From: Actinomycetota bacterium
GTDB lineage: Bacteria > Actinomycetota > Acidimicrobiia > Acidimicrobiales > JACDEA01
DNA length: 9,106 nucleotides
Direction of reading: 5' to 3'
NCBI GenBank assembly: GCA_013816725.1
Contig: JACDEA010000064.1
Location: forward strand, 1-9,106
The translations under genes and the position numbers were made by a program. Below the pieces are notes generated by a model. That model ran no database searches and had not been told where the DNA came from. It saw only the letters and a list, made by a program, of their open reading frames with translations. Within the stretch, counting starts at the first letter, position 1. Each line of letters starts with the position of its first letter. Of this stretch, positions 5,988 through 9,106 are shown piece by piece.

Positions 5988-6337
5988 CCAGGCGCAGGCG
6001 GGCCGTAGCAATCGTCGTTGCGGGTTGGACGCTGGCGGCATGCAGCCACACCACCGCTGAGGTCGCCGACCGCGACGACCTCGTCATGGCGCGCACGCGG
6101 TTTGTGCCGGCAAAGGTGCGTGGGTCCGCGGGCCAGCAGCTCACGTTGCGGGTCGTGAACAACGACCGCGTCCGCCACAACTTCTCTCTGCCCTCTGTGC
6201 CGATTGACCTCGATTTCAAGCCGGGCGAGCGACGCACGGTGATCTTGGTCGCACCCGCGGACCGCAGTGAGCAGGAATTCTTCTGCAAGTTCCATCGCGA
6301 CGCCGGTATGCGCGGCACGCTCGTTGTCGCTCCCTAG
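5966..6337 (+). CDS. Cupredoxin-domain lipoprotein
   Basis: A 123-residue exported protein from GTG 5966. A basic n-region (RLTRRRR) and hydrophobic core lead to the lipobox 'TLAAC', so Cys26 is the probable lipidated residue and the protein is anchored outside the membrane. GTG 5930 is an alternative start that only lengthens the n-region; neither start has a strong ribosome-binding site. The mature part has a cupredoxin pattern: 'LVMARTRFVPAKVRGSAGQQ', 'LRVVNNDRVRHNFSLP' (His71), 'DLDFKPGERRTVIL' and 'EFFCKFHRDAGMRGTLVV'. Cys107, His110 and Met115, with His71, match type 1 copper ligands. It may carry electrons or bind copper at the cell surface. The gene overlaps the end of the RTX-like gene by 22 nt, so the two are probably co-expressed, though a functional link is only inferred. 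Confidence 0.8.
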   Translation: MRVVLRLTRRRRAVAIVVAGWTLAACSHTTAEVADRDDLVMARTRFVPAKVRGSAGQQLTLRVVNNDRVRHNFSLPSVPIDLDFKPGERRTVILVAPADRSEQEFFCKFHRDAGMRGTLVVAP

Positions 6338-6362
6338 CCCAACTGTCGCCGGAAGCCGCAGA

Positions 6363-6649
6363 TCAGGAGGGCTGGGTCTTGCCCAGCGCGCCGGCGGCGC
6401 GTAGCTCGCCGATCCGCGCCTCGTCGTAACCGAGGACGTTCCGCAGCACCGCGTCGGTGTGCTCGCCGATCTCGGTCAGCCTTGTGCAGTGGTTTGTTCC
6501 CCGCGCGCGCGGGTTGTGCTCATGGTTGTAGTCCCCCCTCAGGCAAGACGGGCACCTGCAGCCGGCGTGCGAAGTAGAGCTCTGCCGGGGCCCTCGCACG
6601 CATCGCACGCGATATCTATGAGGTCCTGCAGCGGATGACGGGCTCTCAC
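6363..6649 (-). pseudogene. Remnant of a CaiB/BaiF family CoA-transferase
   Basis: The last 38 residues before the TGA at 6363-6365 match the characteristic C-terminus of CaiB/BaiF (family III) CoA-transferases: 'LTEIGEHTDAVLRNVLGYDE' followed by 'ARIGELRAAGALG'. Upstream, the sense shifts frame. 'MRARAPAELYFARRLQVPVL' (from 6603, stopping at 6520-6522) looks like the usual segment just before the C-terminus. 'VRARHPLQDLIDIACDA' (from 6649) is in yet another frame. The N-terminal three quarters, including the catalytic Asp region expected for the family, is absent. The gene is therefore a degraded 3' fragment. The 276 bp from 6650 to 6925 show no gene I can support. Confidence 0.6.
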
Positions 6650-6925
6650 GTAGGCCGCATGCGCTTCATGTCGAGTGCTGACCGGCTCCTCCCAGTCATC
6701 TCCCGTCCCGTACGGCGCAGGCCGGGCGCTCGGCGGAACCGGAACCGCCTTCGCTGCTGCGAGTATCGCGTGGTGTTGTCGAAGGACGCCGTTCCGCCGC
6801 TTGATACAGAGCGGCGATGCCGACTCGTCGGTTGGCGCGTCCGGGGATGGGCAAAGCGCGTTCCGGCGGCGGGGGCGGCGAGTCCCTGACCCGCGTTGTT
6901 GAATCGCGCCGAATGCGCGACGGCC

Positions 6926-7957
6926 CTACGCGGGGAGCAGGTCGAAGGCGCGGGCAAGCGTTGCCAGGCGTTCGGCGACCGTGCGACCGGCGGGGTAGAG
7001 GCGGATCGTTGTTACGCCGGCGTCTTGCCACACGCGGAGCCGGGCGCGGACCATGTCGTCGGTGCCGAGGAGGGTGGTGGCCAGGACCATCTCGTCGGGG
7101 ACGGCGGCGGCCGCGTCGTCACGGCGCCCGGCAACCCACAGCGCCTGCACCTCCTCGGCGGCGCCGGCGAAGCCTTGACGGGCGTATGCGTCGTTGTAGA
7201 AGTTCGTCGTGGCCGACCCCATGCCACCGAGGCTGAACGCCAGTCCCGGCTTGCGCGCCGCGACCATGCGCTCGACGTCGTCGCCGAACGCCACCTCGGC
7301 CCCTTGGCTGATGTCGACGTCGGCCAGCGAACGGCCCGACTTGGCCGCGCCCTTCGCGATGTGATCGAGCGACGTCGCCGCCGCTTCGGGGACGAAGCTG
7401 GTGCCGAGCCACCCGTCGGCCATCTCACCGGTGAGTTCGAGCATCTTGGGTGACAGCGTGGCCAGGTAGATCGGGATGCCGGGGTTGGCCGGCTGGCTGA
7501 GCCGCAGCGCCTTGCCCTCTCCGCCGGGACGCGGGAGTTGGAAGTGACGGCCGTCGTAGGTGAGCTTCTCGCCGGCGAAGACTTTGCGGACGATCTCGAT
7601 CGTCTCGCGCATGCGCCCGAGCGGATGGGCGAACGGCTGGCCGTGGAGCCCCTCGATGACCTGCGGCCCCGAGCTGCCGAGCCCGAGCAGGAAGCGGCCG
7701 TTGGAGATGCGGGCCAGTGTCATTGCCGTCATGGCAGTCATGGCCGGCGTTCGTACGCCCAACTGCATGATCCCCGAGCCGAGCAGAATCCGTCCGGTCT
7801 TGGCCGCCAGGTAGGCCAGCGGCGTAGGCGCGTCGCAGCCCCACGCTTCGGCCACCCAGCAGATGTCGACGCCCAGCCGTTCGGCTTCGACGACGTAGTC
7901 GACCAGCTCCGGCCACGCTCCACCTTCGGCGGCCAGCGCGATCGCGGTGCGCATCAT
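6926..7957 (-). CDS. LLM class F420-dependent oxidoreductase
   Basis: A 343-residue luciferase-like TIM-barrel oxidoreductase, presumably cytoplasmic and F420-dependent. ATG 7957 overlaps the stop of the SRPBCC gene as ATGA, with GAGGA directly before it. A second ATG at 7954 is possible, but longer readings would run through the SRPBCC gene. Family features are clear: 'DYVVEAERLGVDICWVAEAWG' (about residues 20-40), 'AAKTGRILLGSGIMQLGVRT', 'LARISNGRFLLGLGSSGPQV' (about 81-100), 'HPLGRMRETIEIVRKVFAGE' (about 111-130) and 'YLATLSPKMLELTGEMADGW'. The C-terminus keeps the usual 'WQDAGVTTIRLYP' strand. The 'GLGSSGPQVIEG' pattern and length fit the actinobacterial branch acting in F420-linked redox metabolism. 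It is the second gene of a two-gene operon with the SRPBCC protein. The substrate is unknown. Confidence 0.92.
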   Translation of the reverse strand: MMRTAIALAAEGGAWPELVDYVVEAERLGVDICWVAEAWGCDAPTPLAYLAAKTGRILLGSGIMQLGVRTPAMTAMTAMTLARISNGRFLLGLGSSGPQVIEGLHGQPFAHPLGRMRETIEIVRKVFAGEKLTYDGRHFQLPRPGGEGKALRLSQPANPGIPIYLATLSPKMLELTGEMADGWLGTSFVPEAAATSLDHIAKGAAKSGRSLADVDISQGAEVAFGDDVERMVAARKPGLAFSLGGMGSATTNFYNDAYARQGFAGAAEEVQALWVAGRRDDAAAAVPDEMVLATTLLGTDDMVRARLRVWQDAGVTTIRLYPAGRTVAERLATLARAFDLLPA

Positions 7958-8484
7958 TCCTCGAGCCGTCCGCCCTCGGCCTCGGTGTTGGCCTGTTCGG
8001 CCAGCGCCTTGATCCCTTCCACGGTGGCCCGCATGTTGGCGCGCCACTCCTCCAGGCGACGAGCGACGATGCGCTCCTCGGCGTCGGGCCGGGCGGCGAT
8101 GGCCGACGTGAGCCCTGACGGGCCGGGGCCCATCCGGGCCCATTGCCGCAGGCGCGTGCCGGCGCCGCGCGCTAGGGGTTCGAGCTCGAAGCGCCAAGCG
8201 GCCGACGGCAGCTCGATCTCGCCGATCACGTAGGCGAAACGCCGCGGCGCGTCGTAGTCAGTGACTACGGCCTGCGTGGTCCACTCGCCGGCGGCCGGGT
8301 GGCGGTTGCGGCCGGTGAACCGGGCGCCCACCTCGCCGCCAGAACCGCCGTCCCACTCGGCGCCTTGGAACTCGTCGGAGAAGCGCGCAGGCACGTTGAG
8401 GTCGGTGACGACCGCCCACACGGTTTCGGGGGAGGCATCGACGTCCACCTCGACCTCAGCGGTCGGTCCGTCGGCGTAACGCAT
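7954..8484 (-). CDS. SRPBCC family (START-like) protein
   Basis: A 176-residue protein with the SRPBCC/polyketide-cyclase-like fold, a helix-grip with a deep hydrophobic ligand cavity. Diagnostic segments are 'AEVEVDVDASPETVWAVVTD' and 'NVPARFSDEFQGAEWDGG' near the N-terminus, 'VGARFTGRNRH' with the middle strands, 'ARGAGTRLRQWARMGPGPSG' and a long C-terminal helix ('ERIVARRLEEWRANMRATVE', then 'GIKALAEQA'). The start is ATG 8484, with a GGAGGGG site about 11 nt upstream. Its stop is shared with the start of the LLM oxidoreductase gene, so it is first in a coupled two-gene unit. It may bind or present a hydrophobic substrate for the oxidoreductase; that is inferred from the pairing. A short hairpin (8501-8516) lies in its leader. 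Confidence 0.88.
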   Translation of the reverse strand: MRYADGPTAEVEVDVDASPETVWAVVTDLNVPARFSDEFQGAEWDGGSGGEVGARFTGRNRHPAAGEWTTQAVVTDYDAPRRFAYVIGEIELPSAAWRFELEPLARGAGTRLRQWARMGPGPSGLTSAIAARPDAEERIVARRLEEWRANMRATVEGIKALAEQANTEAEGGRLEE

Positions 8485-8601
8485 GGTCGACGGTACCCCT
8501 CCGAAAAAAAGTTCGGCGATTTCCTCAAGGTGTGACTAGTCAGGCCGATACGCAGGTAGTCCAAACGGGCTAGGACCACTGGCTAGAAGGCGAGGACGGA
8601 G
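8485..8601. promoter_or_regulatory. Divergent promoter region with a 10-bp palindrome
   Basis: This 117-bp space separates the SRPBCC/LLM operon from the + strand genes and must hold both promoters unless one side is read through. TGACTAGTCA (8533-8542) is a perfect palindrome and a plausible operator half-site pair. CTAG, usually rare in GC-rich genomes, occurs three times (in the palindrome and in GGCTAG at 8568-8573 and 8581-8586). CCGAA (8501-8505) and TTCGG (8512-8516) flank an A-tract and can form a small hairpin. I cannot place convincing -35/-10 boxes on either strand. Confidence 0.4.
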
Positions 8602-8820
8602 ATGGCAAGTACGGGTCACGTGATGGGGACACGATCGGCGCCGTGCACCCGCCACCGCCGTGAGGTGCTCAGCCAGGAGGAGGTGGCGCTCCTGCACGTG
8701 CTCCGTAGCAGCGGCGGCCGCGCCATAGATGCGACCGAGGCCGCTCAGCGAACGGGCATGTCCCGTGGCCTCGCCGCACTCGGACTCGAGCTGCTCGAGT
8801 CTCGCGGGCTCACCGGCTGA
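8602..8820 (+). CDS. Small winged-helix-like DNA-binding protein (putative)
   Basis: A 72-residue protein from ATG 8602, preceded by GGCGAGGACGGAG. Residues about 22-70 look like a helix-turn-helix: 'LSQEEVALLHVLRSS' as the first helix, 'IDATEAAQRTGMSRGLAALG' as helix-turn-helix (Thr-Gly-Met-Ser at the turn) and 'LELLESRGLTG' running into where the wing would begin. The protein stops there, so it is a minimal or truncated MarR-like wing-helix domain. It faces the SRPBCC/LLM operon across a short intergenic region with a palindrome, so it may regulate that operon or itself. The fold is inferred from sequence pattern; no close family is recognised. Confidence 0.5.
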   Translation: MASTGHVMGTRSAPCTRHRREVLSQEEVALLHVLRSSGGRAIDATEAAQRTGMSRGLAALGLELLESRGLTG

Positions 8821-8843
8821 CTGCTGGCGTAGCGTCGCCCGTC

Positions 8844-9106
8844 GTGGAAGGGCTCCTCGACGTCGGGCGGCTCGGCCAGTGGATGGACGACGAGGGGCTG
8901 GCCGACCCCGGCGAGCCCATCGTCGCCACCGCGATCGCCGGCGGCGCGTCGAACGAGATCTTCGAGATCCGGCGGGGCGCCAGCCGCATGGCGCTGCGCC
9001 GCCCGCCCCGCAACGTGCCGGCCGGCCGGAACGAGACGATGCTCCGCGAGTTCCGCGTGCTGTCGGCATTGGCCGGCACCGACGTCCCGCACGCGCGCGC
9101 CATCGC
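8844..9106 (+). CDS. Aminoglycoside phosphotransferase-like (APH) family protein (N-terminal part)
   Basis: The frame is open to the window edge, giving the first 87 residues. GTG 8844 is the only ATG/GTG start near the family N-terminus, though no good ribosome-binding site precedes it. 'GRLGQWMDDEGLADPGEPIV' leads into 'IAGGASNEIFEIRRG', the glycine-rich nucleotide-binding loop, then 'MALRRPPRNVPAGRNETMLR' and 'EFRVLSALAGTDVPHARAI'. This pattern is characteristic of the APH-type phosphotransferases common in actinobacteria and often found near acyl-CoA dehydrogenase and acyl-CoA metabolism genes. The catalytic HGD and DxD motifs would lie beyond the window. It is probably not an antibiotic-resistance enzyme. 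The gene starts 23 nt after the small helix-turn-helix gene and may be co-transcribed with it. Confidence 0.85.
   Translation, partial: MEGLLDVGRLGQWMDDEGLADPGEPIVATAIAGGASNEIFEIRRGASRMALRRPPRNVPAGRNETMLREFRVLSALAGTDVPHARAI

Noticed and set aside
6635..6925. Open frames on both strands between the CoA-transferase remnant and the second LLM gene
   Set aside because: All are Arg-rich and mutually overlapping, with no ribosome-binding site or recognisable domain.
6926..8197. Extended N-terminus of the second LLM gene up to 8197
   Set aside because: The extra 80 residues overlap the SRPBCC gene out of frame and are low-complexity Arg/Ala-rich; the ATGA overlap at 7957 gives the family N-terminus.
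8536..9069. Long - strand frame over the small helix-turn-helix and phosphotransferase genes
   Set aside because: Its composition is Arg/Ser/Ala low-complexity, typical of antisense frames, while the + strand shows a clear APH family pattern.
1..9106. tRNA or rRNA genes
   Set aside because: No cloverleaf-like region with a T-loop motif and no rRNA-like conserved stretch was seen on either strand.

Overview
The window is high-GC DNA with GTG/TTG starts and head-to-tail gene overlaps. It is rich in putative F420-dependent luciferase-like (LLM) oxidoreductases and in SnoaL, SRPBCC and aminoglycoside-phosphotransferase-like enzymes. This gene mix, plus a secreted protein with Thr/Pro 'TTTTLPP' linkers, suggests an actinobacterium, most likely of the Acidimicrobiia type. 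That placement is an inference from gene content and style; no marker gene is present.

Left part (1-2094, + strand): four genes form a tightly overlapping operon. They are the end of a membrane protein, a two-TM protein with an Ada-like Cys/His metal-binding tail, a SnoaL-like (NTF2-fold) protein and an LLM oxidoreductase. Each start lies inside the end of the preceding gene, so translational coupling is likely. A long hairpin (2119-2165) follows the operon.

Middle (2095-4640): this is a scrambled, decaying stretch. On the - strand there is an N-terminally truncated alpha/beta hydrolase and an IS110-family insertion sequence. The transposase is split by a single frameshift into a DEDD (RuvC-like) half and a Transposase_20 half. 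The non-coding DNA upstream of the transposase has two strong stem-loops and a duplicated motif. IS110 elements are known to encode a bridge RNA in such a position, so this is the best candidate here for a non-protein system.

Centre-right (4641-6337, + strand): a secreted three-part protein (signal peptide, beta-sandwich-type domain, Thr/Pro repeat linker, RTX-like Ca2+-binding repeats) overlaps a cupredoxin lipoprotein with a C-x2-H-x4-M copper-site motif. Downstream, on the - strand, lies the remnant of a CaiB/BaiF CoA-transferase gene with broken frame (6363-6649).

Right part (6926-9106): an SRPBCC protein and a second LLM oxidoreductase form a - strand operon with an ATGA overlap. Divergently, a small winged-helix-like protein is followed by the start of an aminoglycoside-phosphotransferase-like gene that runs off the window. 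The intergenic space between the two units contains a perfect 10-bp palindrome. The two LLM genes are each paired with a small ligand-cavity protein (SnoaL or SRPBCC). This suggests F420-linked catabolism or modification of hydrophobic compounds, but no substrate can be read from the sequence.
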